Shown piece after piece: positions 41,745 through 52,790 of a stretch of DNA of 64,000 bases (its first letter is position 1; every line of letters starts with the position of its first letter). The DNA lies in NCBI GenBank assembly GCA_036785325.1, contig JAXIVH010000016.1:9372702-9436701 (forward strand). Reading direction: 5' to 3'. The notes under the pieces are model-generated. The model had not been told where the DNA came from. It made no database searches and worked only from the letters and a program-made list of their open reading frames with translations. Made by a program: the position numbers and the translations under genes. The DNA comes from Urophycis tenuis. Lineage: Eukaryota; Chordata; Actinopteri; Gadiformes; Phycidae.

Positions 41745-42360
41745 TTGAAACGTTGAAGGTATGTTTTTAGCTGCTGGGTAGACTTCAGTCAACCTGACGC
41801 AGTTTTGTCTCTGAGCAACCAAATTGCTTGGGGATGGGCTCATTTTAAGCGGGGAAATCTAAGCTTTCCAACGGCGTATGGCAAGACTATATTGACTCAT
41901 GGGTCGTTGAAATACTTAGCTAATTAATTTGTGTTCTGTAAGGAAAGATTAATGTTAATTGAAACGTTGAAGGGTTTTTTTTAGCTGCTTGGTAGACTTC
42001 AGTCAACCTGACGCAGTTTTGTCTGTGAGCAATTAAATTGGTCGTGGATGGGCTCATTTTAAGCGGGGAAATCTAAGCTTTCCAACGGCGTATGGCTAGA
42101 CTATATTGACTCATGGGTCGTTGAAATATTAAGCTAATTAATTTGTGATCTGTAAGGAAAGATTGATGTTAATTGAAACGTTGAAGGTATGTTTTTAGCT
42201 GCTGGGTAGACTTCAGTCAACCTGACGCAGTTTTGTCTTTGAGCAACTAAATTGATCAGAGATGGGCTCATTTTAAGCGGGGAAATCTAAGCTTTCCAAC
42301 GACGTATGGCATGACTATATTTGCCCACGGGTCGTCGAAATAATAAGCTGATTCATGTGT
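41745..42360. repeat. 214-bp satellite block, 3 monomers
   Basis: Three monomers. The middle one has the GCTGCTTGGTAGAC change shared with the block at 45538. Confidence 0.9.
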
Positions 42361-42553
42361 CTTCTGTTGGCTGTGGAAAGAAAATAGCACACAAGTCCTA
42401 CCAAGTCAACTTTATTGTCAGTGATAAACATTAATAAATAAACAGTATGGACATTGTATAAACAGTTGTATAAAAAGTGTAAACAGTATGAACAGTGTTC
42501 TTATAAAAGATATCAATATCAATACTGATCACGTGTGTATTTTATATTTCCAG

Positions 42554-43057
42554 ATTATTTGTTGATGAGCCAGAGCCTGTGACTCCCACCAACCGGCCCG
42601 TTCAGCCCACTGCGTTGTCGTCCTCCACCCGGCCGAAGCCTCCTGCGCCCACCCGCCTCCAGCCGAGGCCTCCTGCTGCGTCAGCCTGTGGCCCGCCCGC
42701 CCCCTGTGTCGGCAGCACCCATACCGCTGGTCCTCCCCGCACAGCCACAGGCCCCCTCCGTCCTGCTTCGTGGGCCATCCTGCAGCTGTCTCTGCAGTCA
42801 TCGTGTGTCAAAACCATTCAAACTTGTATATGGTAACATTTCAAAATGACACCAGCATAAATGAGGACCTTGCAATAGGTTGTGTGTTACAGGACCCCCC
42901 TGGCATACAGCTGTATGTCTCTGTGAAGGTGGTTGTGAAGAACGGCATCCGGCTGAACAAGTACAAGTGCCGGCAAGGCAGCAACTCTCTCGAGGGGTTT
43001 CACGCCCACCGGGTTAACGCCGTCCCTTCACAGCGATGTGGGATCATGCCGTTCCAA
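42554..43057 (+). CDS. Cassette U13: exon 2 + exon 3
   Basis: Intact frames, exon 3 42893-43057. Leu to Phe in EGFHAHR. Confidence 0.4.
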
Positions 43058-43319
43058 GTAAGTGATTAAAACACACACACATACACACACACACACACGC
43101 ATATATACACACACATATATATATATATATATACTTAAACATAGCTGACCCTTTTTTTCCCCCTTCTCGGGGATTATGCTCCCAGTTTTGATCTCGGACG
43201 TCTGGTCACTTGTAGCATATAATAATATTCTATTACTGTTAAGCCAACTATGAATAATAAAACGGGCCAAAACATGTGTCCTTTATCATAGCTACACGTA
43301 TTACAAAAAAAACGCGTGA

Positions 43320-44580
43320 ATTGAAACGTTGAAGGTATGTTTTTAGCTGCTGGGTAGACTTCAGTTAACCTGACACAGTTTTGTCTGTGAGCAACCAAAT
43401 TGGTCGGGGATGGGCTCATTTTAAGAGGGGAAATCTAAGCTTTCCAACGGCGTATGGCAAGACTATATTGACTCATGGGTTGTTGAAATACTAAGCTAAT
43501 TAATTTGTGTTCTGTAAGGAAAGATTAATGTTAATTGAAACGTTGAAGGTTTTTTTTTAGCTGCTGGGTAGACTTCAGTCAACCTGACGCAGTTTTGTCT
43601 GTGAGCGACCAAATTGGTCGGGGATGGGCTCATTTTAAGCAGGGAAATCTAAGCTTTCCAACGGCGTATGGCAAGACTATATTGACTCATGGGTCGTTGA
43701 AATACTAAGCTAATTAATTTGTGTTCTGTAAGGAAAGATTAATGTTAATTGAAACGTTGAAGGTTTTTTTTTAGCTGCTGTGTAGACTTCAGTCAACCTG
43801 ACGCAGTTTTGTCTGTGAGCAACAAAATTGCTCGCGGATGGGCTCATTTTAAGCGGGGAAATCTAAGCTTTCTAATGACGTATGGCATGACTATATTGAC
43901 TCATGGTTCGTTGAAATACTAAGCTAATTAATTTGTGATCTGTAAGGAAAGATTGATGTTAATTGAAACGTTGAAGGTATGTTTTTAGCTGCTGGGTAGA
44001 CTTCAGTCAACCTGACGCAGTTTTGTCTGTGAGCAACCAGACTGCTCGAGGATGGGCTCATTTTAAGCGGGGAAATCTAAGCTTTCCAACGGCGTATGGC
44101 AAGACTATATTGACTCATGGGTCGTTGAAATACTAAGCTAATTAATTTGTGATCTGTAAGGAAAGATTGATGTTAATTGAAACGTTGAAGGTATGTTTTT
44201 AGCTGCTGGGTAGACTTCAGTCAACCTGACGCAGTTTTGTCTCTGATCAACCAAATTGGTCGGGGATGGGCTCATTTTAAGCGGGGAAATCAAAGCTTTC
44301 CAACAGCGTATGGCTAGACTATATTGACTCATGGGTCGTTGAAATACTAAGCTAATTAATTTGTGTTCTGTAAGGAAAGATCAATGTTAATTGAAACGTT
44401 GAAGGTTTTTTTTTAGCTGCTGGGTAGACTTCAGTCAACCTGACGCAGTTTTGTCTGTGAGCAACCAAATTGATCAGAGATGGGCTCATTTTAAGCGGGG
44501 AAATCTAAGCTTTCCAACGACGTATGGCATGACTATATTTGCCCACGGGTCGTCGAAATAATAAGCTGATTCATGTGTGT
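43320..44580. repeat. 214-bp satellite block, 6 monomers
   Basis: Six monomers, several with the GAAGGTTTTTTTTTAGC variant in place of GAAGGTATGTTTTTAGC. Confidence 0.9.
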
Positions 44581-44771
44581 TCTGTTGGCTGTGGAAAGAA
44601 AATAGCACACAAGTCCTACCAAGTCAACTTTATTGTCAGTGATAAACATTAATAAATAAACAGTATGGACATTGTATAAACAGTTGTATAAAAAGTGTAA
44701 ACAGTATGAACAGTGTTCTTATAAAAGATATCAATATCAATACTGATCACGTGTGTATTTTATATTTCCAG

Positions 44772-45275
44772 ATTATTTGTTGATGAGCCAGAGCCTGTGA
44801 CTCCCACCAACCGGCCCGTTCAGCCCACTGCGTTGTCGTCCTCCACCCGGCCGAAGCCTCCTGCGCCCACCCGCCTCCAGCCGAGGCCTCCTGCTGCGTC
44901 AGCCTGTGGCCCGCCCGCCCCCTGTGTCGGCAGCACCCATACCGCTGGTCCTCCCCGCACAGCCACAGGCCCCCTCCGTCCTGCTTCGTGGGCCATCCTG
45001 CAGCTGTCTCTTCAGTCATCGTGTGTCAAAACCATTCAAACTTGTATATGGTAACATTTCAAAATGACACCAGCATAAATGAGGACCTTGCAATAGGTTG
45101 TGTGTTACAGGACCCCCCTGGCATACAGCTGTATGTCTCTGTGAAGGTGGTTGTGAAGAACGGCATCCGGCTGAACAAGTACAAGTGCCGGCAAGGCAGC
45201 AACTCTCTCGAGGGGTTGCACGCCCACCGGGTTAACGCTGTCCCTTCACAGCGATGTGGGATCATGCCGTTCCAA
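44772..45275 (+). CDS. Cassette U14: exon 2 + exon 3
   Basis: Intact frames, exon 3 45111-45275. One change near the exon 2 end (CTTCAGTC for CTGCAGTC) removes the internal CAG acceptor-like site. Confidence 0.4.
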
Positions 45276-45537
45276 GTAAGTGATTAAAACACACACACAT
45301 ACACACACACACACACGCATATATACACACACATATATATATATATATATACTTAAACATAGCTGACCCTTTTTTTCCCCCTTCTCGGGGATTATGCTCC
45401 CAGTTTTGATCTCGGACGTCTGGTCACTTGTAGCATATTATAATATTCTATTACTGTTAAGCCAACTATGAATAATAAAACAGGCCAAAACATGTGTCCT
45501 TTATCATAGCTACACGTATTACAAAAAAAACATGTGA

Positions 45538-46380
45538 ATTGAAACGTTGAAGGTATGTTTTTAGCTGCTGGGTAGACTTCAGTCAACCTGACGCAGTTTT
45601 GTCTCTGAGCAACCAAATTGCTTGGGGATGGGCTCATTTTAAGCGGGGAAATCTAAGCTTTCCAACGGCGTATGGCAAGACTATATTTACTCATGGGTCG
45701 TTGAAATACTTAGCTAATAAATTTGTGTTCTGTAAGGAAAGATTAATGTTAATTGAAACGTTGAAGGGTTTTTTTTAGCTGCTTGGTAGACTTCAGTCAA
45801 CCTGACGCAGTTTTGTCTGTGAGCAACCAAATTGGTCGTGGATGAGCTCATTTTAAGCGGGGAAATCTAAGCTTTCCAACGGCGTATGGCTAGACTATAT
45901 TGACTCATGGGTCGTTGAAATACTAAGCTAATTAATTTGTGTTCTGTAAGGAAAGATTGATCTTAATTGAAACGTTGAAGGTATGTTTTTAGTTTCTTGG
46001 TAGAGTTCATTCAACCTGACGCAGTTTAGTCTCTGATTAACCAGACTGCTCGCCGATGGGCTAATTTTAAGCGGGGAAATCTAAGCTTTCCAACGGCGTA
46101 TGGCAAGACTATATTCACTAAAGGGTCGTTGAAATACTAAGCTAATTAATTTGTGTTCTGTAAGGAAAGATTGATGTTAATTGAAACGTTGAAGGTATGT
46201 CTTTAGCTGCTGTGTAGACTTCAGTCAACCTGACGCAGATTTGACTGTGAGCAACCAAATTGCTCGGAGATGGGCTCATTTTAAACGGGGAAATCTAAGC
46301 TTTCCAACGACGTATGGCATGACTATATTTGCCCACGGGTCGTCGAAATAATAAGCTGATTCATGTGTGTTCTGTTGGCT
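45538..46380. repeat. 214-bp satellite block, 4 monomers
   Basis: Four monomers, the first two matching the block at 41745. Confidence 0.9.
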
Positions 46381-46561
46381 GTGGAAAGAAAATAGCACAC
46401 AAGTCATACCAAGTTACCTTTATTGTCAGTGATAAACATTAATAAATAAACAGTATGGACATTGTATAAACAGTTGTATAAAAAGTGTAAACGGTATGAA
46501 CAGTGTTCTTATAAAAGATATGAATATCAATACTGATCACGTGTGTATTTTATATTTCCAG

Positions 46562-46910
46562 GTTATTTGTTGATGAGCCAGAGCCTGTGACTCCCACCAA
46601 CCGGCCCGTTCAGCCCACTGCGTTGTCGTCCTCCACCCGGCCGAAGCCTCCTGCGCCCACCCGCCTCCAGCCGAGGCCTCCTGCTGCGTCAGCCTGTGGC
46701 CCGCCCGCCCCCTGTGTCGGCAGCACCCATACCGCTGGTCCTCCCCGCACAGCCACAGGCCCCCTCCGTCCTGCTTCGTGGGCCATCCTGCAGCTGTCTC
46801 TGCAGTCATCGTGTGTCAAAACCATTCAAACTTGTATATGGTAACATTTCAAAATGACACCAGTATAAATGAGGACCTTGCAATAGGTTGTGTGTTACAG
46901 GACCCCCCTG
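46562..46910 (+). pseudogene. Cassette U15: exon 2, exon 3 deleted
   Basis: Second copy of U8, with the same deletion joining exon 3 (46901-46910) to (CA)n. Confidence 0.7.
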
Positions 46911-47090
46911 CACACACACACACACACGCATAAATATATATAAAGCTTTATTGCAGACCCATGTTCATACGGTTTAGTTTAAAAAGAAAAGTCTCAATGA
47001 TGGCGTCAATGATACATTTTATTTCACAGCTTCAGCCGTCACCTGTAAGCATTGTACACAATGACAGTCAAATGGAAATGTGTGTTTCAG

Positions 47091-47618
47091 GTATACTTGG
47101 TGTCCTTTGCCGTGCAGTGGAACCACCGCATGGCATCGCTCCGTGTCGCCGGTGGTCACGGCCGGCGGACGTCTTGCTTGGACCCGCGGCAGATCCAGCG
47201 CGTCAACCAGCAGGCCGAGGCAAGGAGGCCTCCTGCTGCGTCAGCCTGTGGCCGGCCCCCCATGTCGGCAGCACCCATACTGCTGCTGGTCCTCCCCGCA
47301 CAGCCACAGGCCCCCTCCGTCCTGTTTCGTGGGCCATCCTGCAGCCAGAGCTTTGTCCCTCCTGCACCAACAGTGAAGGCGTTCATGCCCAACAAGTCCT
47401 CGCGGCCTTGTGGGGCTTGCCACGTGCCAAACTGTGGTGGACGGCGAAAGAGGTACACCCCTTCCAAGGACAAAGTGGCTGGAAGCCCACAAAAGATATT
47501 TTCCTTCTGCCCATCCACGAGGAAGTCCACTACCCCTGGCTTCGACAATGTTGTCTATGACAACTTTGAACACTTTAAGAGTGTCGTGGATGCAGAGTTG
47601 GAAAGGAGGACTTTGTAG
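47091..47618 (+). CDS. Terminal exon 4, second copy
   Basis: 528 nt, same frame and stop as 25913-26440. It differs by a few bases, such as Cys-Ser to Cys-Gly in ASACGRPP and Arg to Lys near the Cys-rich part in the alternative frame. It would be the end of the transcription unit that starts near 30 kb. Confidence 0.6.
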   Translation, partial: VYLVSFAVQWNHRMASLRVAGGHGRRTSCLDPRQIQRVNQQAEARRPPAASACGRPPMSAAPILLLVLPAQPQAPSVLFRGPSCSQSFVPPAPTVKAFMPNKSSRPCGACHVPNCGGRRKRYTPSKDKVAGSPQKIFSFCPSTRKSTTPGFDNVVYDNFEHFKSVVDAELERRTL

Positions 47619-47837
47619 ATACCGGACTTTGTAAATAACTGTAAATATGTGTGTGTGTGTGTGTGTGTGTTTGTCTTTTTCTTTGTGTGTGTTTTAAAGT
47701 GCTTCAGCAAGCAGCTATTTATATAGTTCAAAATAATGCACTTTACAGTTTTACTTGAAGTCATTTTGTTTGTTTTTTATATTGCTGTTGAAATGCACAA
47801 TGTTTTTAACCTTAATCAGTTCAACACAATCAGTTTC

Positions 47838-48016
47838 CCTTGTTCGTGTTCAGATAATCTGGATCCTGTTCTCCAGAGCCCTGACTTTGAACAGCCCTTC
47901 ACCGTCCAGACTGACGCATCTGGTGTTGGTCTTGGGGCAGTACTGCTCCAAGGAGAGGGGGACGACATGAAGCCTGTGGCTTACATAAGTCGCAAGTTGT
48001 TCCCCAGAGAGACCAG
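47838..48016 (+). pseudogene. Gypsy RNase H first part, second copy
   Basis: Duplicate of 26665-26844 with the same Harbinger breakpoint (CAG at 48014-48016). Confidence 0.85.
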
Positions 48017-48481
48017 GGGCCTCATGTACGAACGTTGCGTACGCACAAAAAAATGGTGTACGTTCATTCTCACGGCAAAGTGCAGATGTATCAAGACTGA
48101 AATGGCCGTATAAATTTGCGTGCCTCACGTCAACTCTTGAGCTGGCGTACGCACATTTCTACAACAGTTGACCCTTTGGCGACACTTAGAGGTGATCATA
48201 GCATCATGTTTAATTTGTCAGAGCAATGAAATTCTTATTACATGGCAGACAACCTCTACGCAGTAGATGGACATAAGAGATAAGAAATGAAAATATTTAA
48301 ATGCTGGGAAACTGTCATAATAAAGGAATGTGTAAAATAGTAGTTGATTGAGTGATGTGCACATTCGAGACACGTGAACAATTAACACCGATGAACAATC
48401 AACACCGACAAGTCTGCAATAACATGACTGGGGTATAAAAGCACACCCAAAAATTACGTCAACAATTAGAGGACATTGCGA

Positions 48482-49602
48482 ATGGCGCAATTAGGCGAGA
48501 GCGTGTCTTTCGAGACAGAAACGATCCTCTCGAAATTGTCGACAATTGGCTCATCAGCCGCTTTCGATTCCCTCGGGCAATCCTGCTTGAGTTATGTGCA
48601 GAGCTGCGGCCGGAGCCATGCCCTGCCGGTCCACGTACAGGTACTTAGTACCTTGGGGTTCCTGGCAACCGGGGCGTTTCAAAGAGAGTTGGCCGACCGA
48701 TCGGGTATATGCCAGTCGACCCTGAGCCGGGCCATGCCAGCCGTGTGGGCCGGACTCATCCGCCTGTCAGCCAGGTATATAACATTCCCATACAATGCAG
48801 CTGAACAGGTCAACATTAAAGCGCAATTTGCAGCGAGAGCCGGTTTTCCTAATATAATCGGAGCTGTCGACTGCACTCACATTGCCATAAAAGCGCCATC
48901 ACATGACAAATTTGTATATGTGAACAGGAAACATTTCCATTCAATAAATGTAGGCTACAAATGATATGTGATGCGCAAATGTTATTAACCAACATTGTGG
49001 CGAGGTGGCCTGGTTCAACGCACGACTCATATATTCTGAGTAACAGCATAGTTGGGAACAGACTGCAGGCTGGCATTGTGCGCGATGGGTGGCTTCTTGG
49101 TGAGTAATTGTATTCTTTTAATTGTCCTAATATTAATCCCCGTGATGCGCATTGAGTGTACGTCCCCAAATACTATCCTGTCTTCACAGCATCATTACTT
49201 GTTTGTGTGTTTGATTCGCTGGTTAAGCAACAGCTTCGGATCTTTCGTACAAGCCCCTGTCTCTGTGTGCAAAGTACTCATGTTAATAAACCCGTGCGTA
49301 AAGTGTGAAATGTCATTATCAGCCTCACCTTTGCCCCGGCGCCCTTCGGCATTAATTTATAACAATAGTGTGTGATCCATGTAAGTGGTGTATAAAACTA
49401 AGAAATGGGAACAACAAATCCAGTTTACTTATACTGCCTGCTTTCAATTAACCCCAGGCGACCGTGGCTACCCACTGAGGACGTGACCCCTCTGACCAAC
49501 CCTCAGACTGACCGAGAGCGGAGGTACAATGACCGCCATACCCGCACTCGGTCAGTCGTTGAGAGGGCAATAGGTCTCCTGAAGGGACGGTGGGCAGCAG
49601 TC
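48482..49602 (+). pseudogene. Harbinger transposase relic, second copy
   Basis: Same lesions as 27310-28430, including the frameshift at about 48955 and TGA at 48962. Confidence 0.8.
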
Positions 49603-49839
49603 CTCCTTTTCACTTCCATTTTTATATCTGACCACTTCTTTTTAAGTTCAGCGTGTGTGCGGCTCTCTGAACCCACAGCGTTGACCGCCTCACACACGCT
49701 GTCCCACTCACTCCTCTTCCGCTTGCTGTTAATCCCGGAGGACAAACTGCCAAATAAAACCACCCTCCGAGCCTCCAGCTCAGTCAGGAGAGTCTCCAGT
49801 TCGCACTCGGTAAATTTTCGCTTTTTTAGATGTGCTCAT
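49503..49839 (-). pseudogene. Harbinger Myb/SANT-like ORF, second copy
   Basis: Same six-A run after the ATG at 49839 as in the first copy. Confidence 0.65.
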
Positions 49840-50108
49840 TCTCTTTCTATGATCGTTCAGAGGGGAATCCCTGATGCAGGGCTCATTTAAATATGATTAA
49901 CATAATTGAATAGGGGCGTGGACAGGGAGAAGTCTGATACTCGTGCACGTGCGCTCAATTCGGTATGTACAAAGAAATGTGCTTGGGTTCAGGCGTACGC
50001 TCAGATTGATACATCTGAATTTTTTTGTGCGTGCGGCGGTTTCTGGCTTTGTGCGTACGCCATGTTTCAGTAGAAAATCCACGCAATTGTTAGTACATGA
50101 GGCCCCAG

Positions 50109-50394
50109 GTATGCGGCAGTTGAGTTGGAGTGCCTAGCTGTCAAGTGGGCACTCGACACCCTAAAATACTACCTGCTGGGTAGAGACTTCACCCTAGAGA
50201 CTGACCACCGCGCCTTGCAGTGGCTAGGGCGCATGAAGGACTCAAACGCCCGCATCACCCGCTGGTTCTTGGCACTGCAGCCATACCGGTTCACAGTGCA
50301 GTACCGAGCGGGCAAGCAGAATACGGTGGCGGACTTTTTGTCTCGACACCCTGTTGGGTTCCCTCCTCCAGAGGAGGGAAATGTGAGAAAGTGA
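50109..50394 (+). pseudogene. Gypsy RNase H second part, second copy
   Basis: Three bp shorter than the first copy (one GAG fewer in the polypurine/Glu run). Otherwise the same. Confidence 0.85.
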
Positions 50395-51116
50395 ACACCT
50401 CCCTTCTCACTGGTTGTCTCACAAACACATGGACTGATTGTTTTTACTGAATGTTATTGTATTGTACTCCAGCTGCAGTAGGGGGCAATATTTTGTTCAT
50501 TCAGGACAGAGGACACATGGGATAGCCCAGGGGGGCATTGGGTGTAAACAGCTGTTTTTGTATATATTTAGATGAGGTGTAAAGTGTGTATATATATATT
50601 GGGTAATGTGTTGTTTGGTGAAATGTAAATACTGTGTTTTCTTACAAGGTTTACTTTCCATTTAGGAATATTTAGTTTGTAGCCTTGCAATGGGGTGTTC
50701 ACCCCTTATTGGTATGGCCCAACTGGCCATGATTGGTGAATGGCCTAACTGGCCTTGATTGGTCCAATTGGGACTGATTTCTTATTTAAGGGGTGCCTCA
50801 TTCTGTGTGGGGGTTAACTGAGGGTAGGTGCTGGCTTGATGTGAGGCCAGTACCCGGTATGCTAGGCTATGCTAGGCTAAGCTAACCTATGCTATGCTAC
50901 TTCATGCTGAGCTAAGCGGCTAAAATGGCTAGTTTTGCCATTTAGTATTATTTAGGATTTTGGATTTATGTTTGTTTTGTTATTTTGCAAGTTGTGGTGA
51001 AGACAATAAAGCCCCACTACTTTTCAACGGCATTGCCACCCCTCGTGTTTGTCTACACGGTCCAGGCCAGAGAGTCCACATCCCAATACGTGGGGTGATC
51101 AAGTCGGTCCCTCACA
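50382..51116 (+). repeat. 3' LTR of the Gypsy fragment, second copy
   Basis: 735 bp, same ends as 29213-29947, with a few substitutions near 50686-50740. Confidence 0.8.
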
Positions 51117-51545
51117 ATGACATTTTTGGAAATTTCTGGAAATAAAACCTCCCACCGGTGGCCACCAGATGGAGCCATCCCTTTTGATCCTCCCCGATCC
51201 TTTTTGGTCGATCCCAGGGTTGCGCAATAGGGACTTGGGGGGGGGGGGGTCGTTCGCCTTCGTCAGGCAAACTCTCCGCCAAGTCCCTAAGCTCACGCTA
51301 ACCGACCAATGGTTGACCAAAGCTGAGCAGAGTTGAGCAGCGATCGGCCAATGGCGGAGCGATGCTGAGCAGAGCTCGGCGCTCAACGGACCAATCGCTG
51401 AGCGAGGATCGGAATACGTCACCTAATGTTTTTACGACTCATACGTAGTCACGGTCATTGCTGTCCACTGCCAACGGAGGATTCGACTAAGGTGAATTTG
51501 ATGATCTTCATCCTTTGCGAGTTAATAATTCGACTTTTCGTTAAG
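51117..51545 (+). promoter_or_regulatory. CCAAT-box promoter and exon 1, second copy
   Basis: CCAAT at 51306, 51348 and 51391, again spaced 42 and 43 bp. The poly-G run is shorter. The exon 1 donor TTAAG|GTATGT is at 51545. Confidence 0.5.
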
Positions 51546-51790
51546 GTATGTATTTAGCTGTATCGATTTCGTAGAAAGAGAAACGATTCCGTTGACGTTG
51601 AAGCTATGTTTTTAGCTGCTGGGTAGACTTCATTCAAACTATCGCCGTTTTGTCTGTGAGCAAGCATATGACTCGTGGATGATCTCCTTTTAATCGTGGC
51701 AATCTAAGCTTTCCAACGGTGTATGGCATGACTAAATTCGCCCACGGGTCGTCAAAATAATAAGCTGATTAATGTGTGTTCTTTTGGCTG
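51546..51790 (+). other. Progenitor-like single monomer, second copy
   Basis: Same as 30379-30620, with GTGTATGGC and GTCAAAATAATAAG changes. Confidence 0.55.
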
Positions 51791-51970
51791 TGGAAAGAAA
51801 ATAGCACACAAGTCCTACCAAGTCACCTTTATTGTCAGTGATAAACATTAATAAATAAACAGTATGGACATTGTATAAACAGTTGTATAAAAAGTGTAAA
51901 CAGTATGAACAGTGTTCTTATAAAAGATATCAATATCAATACTGATCACGTGTGTATTTTATATTTCCAG

Positions 51971-52496
51971 GTTATTTGTTGATGAGCCAGAGCCTGTGAC
52001 TCCCACCAACCGGCCCGTTCAGCCCACTGCGTTGTCGTCCTCCACCCGGCCGAAGCCTCCTGCGCCCACCCGCCTCCAGCCGAGGCCTCCTGCTGCGTCA
52101 GCCTGTGGCCCGCCCGCCCCCTGTGTCGGCAGCACCCATACCGCTGGTCCTCCCCGCACAGCCACAGGCCCCCACCGTCCTGCTTCGTGGGCCATCCTGC
52201 AGCTGTCTCTGCAGTCATCGTGTGTCAAAACCATTCAAACTTGTATATGGTTACATTTCAAAATGACACCAGTATATGAGATTAGATTCAACTTTATAAA
52301 TGAGGACCTTGCAATAGGTTGTGTGTTACAGGACCCCCCTGGCATACAGCTGTATGTCTCTGTGAAGGTGGTTGTGAAGAACGGCATCCGGCTGAACAAG
52401 TACAAGTGCCGGCAAGGCAGCAACTCTCTCGAGGGGTTGCACGCCCACCGGGTTAACGCCGTCCCTTCACAGCGATGTGGGATCATGCCGTTCCAA
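51971..52496 (+). CDS. Cassette U16: exon 2 and 3 in one open frame
   Basis: A 22-bp insertion after 52276 and a TAA to TTA change at the usual exon 2 stop join the exon 2 frame to the exon 3 frame without splicing. The result is an ORF of 170 codons from 51996 to 52508. Exon 3 is 52332-52496, of the CAA/HAHR type. The insert resembles the GATTCAACTTTA tail seen in fish LINEs. Confidence 0.5.
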
Positions 52497-52790
52497 GTAA
52501 GTGATTAAAACACACACACACACGCGCACGCGCGCGCATATATACACACACACACACGCATATATACACACACATATATATATATACTTAAACATAGCTG
52601 ACCCTTTTTTTCCCCCTTCTCGGGGATTATGCTCCCAGTTTTGATCTTGGACGTCTGGTCACTTGTAGCATATAATAATATTCTATTACTGTTAAGCCAA
52701 CTATGAATAATAAAACAGGCCAAAACATGTGTCCTTTATCATAGCTACACGTATACAAAAAAAAACGCGTGAAAATCAGTAATTCTTCGA

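Larger units (their letters stand above)
48017..50105 (+). mobile_element. PIF/Harbinger element, second copy
   Basis: Again 2089 bp with identical ends and CAG duplication (right copy 50106-50108). It shares all frameshifts with the first copy, so it was duplicated with the block and did not move independently. Confidence 0.9.
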
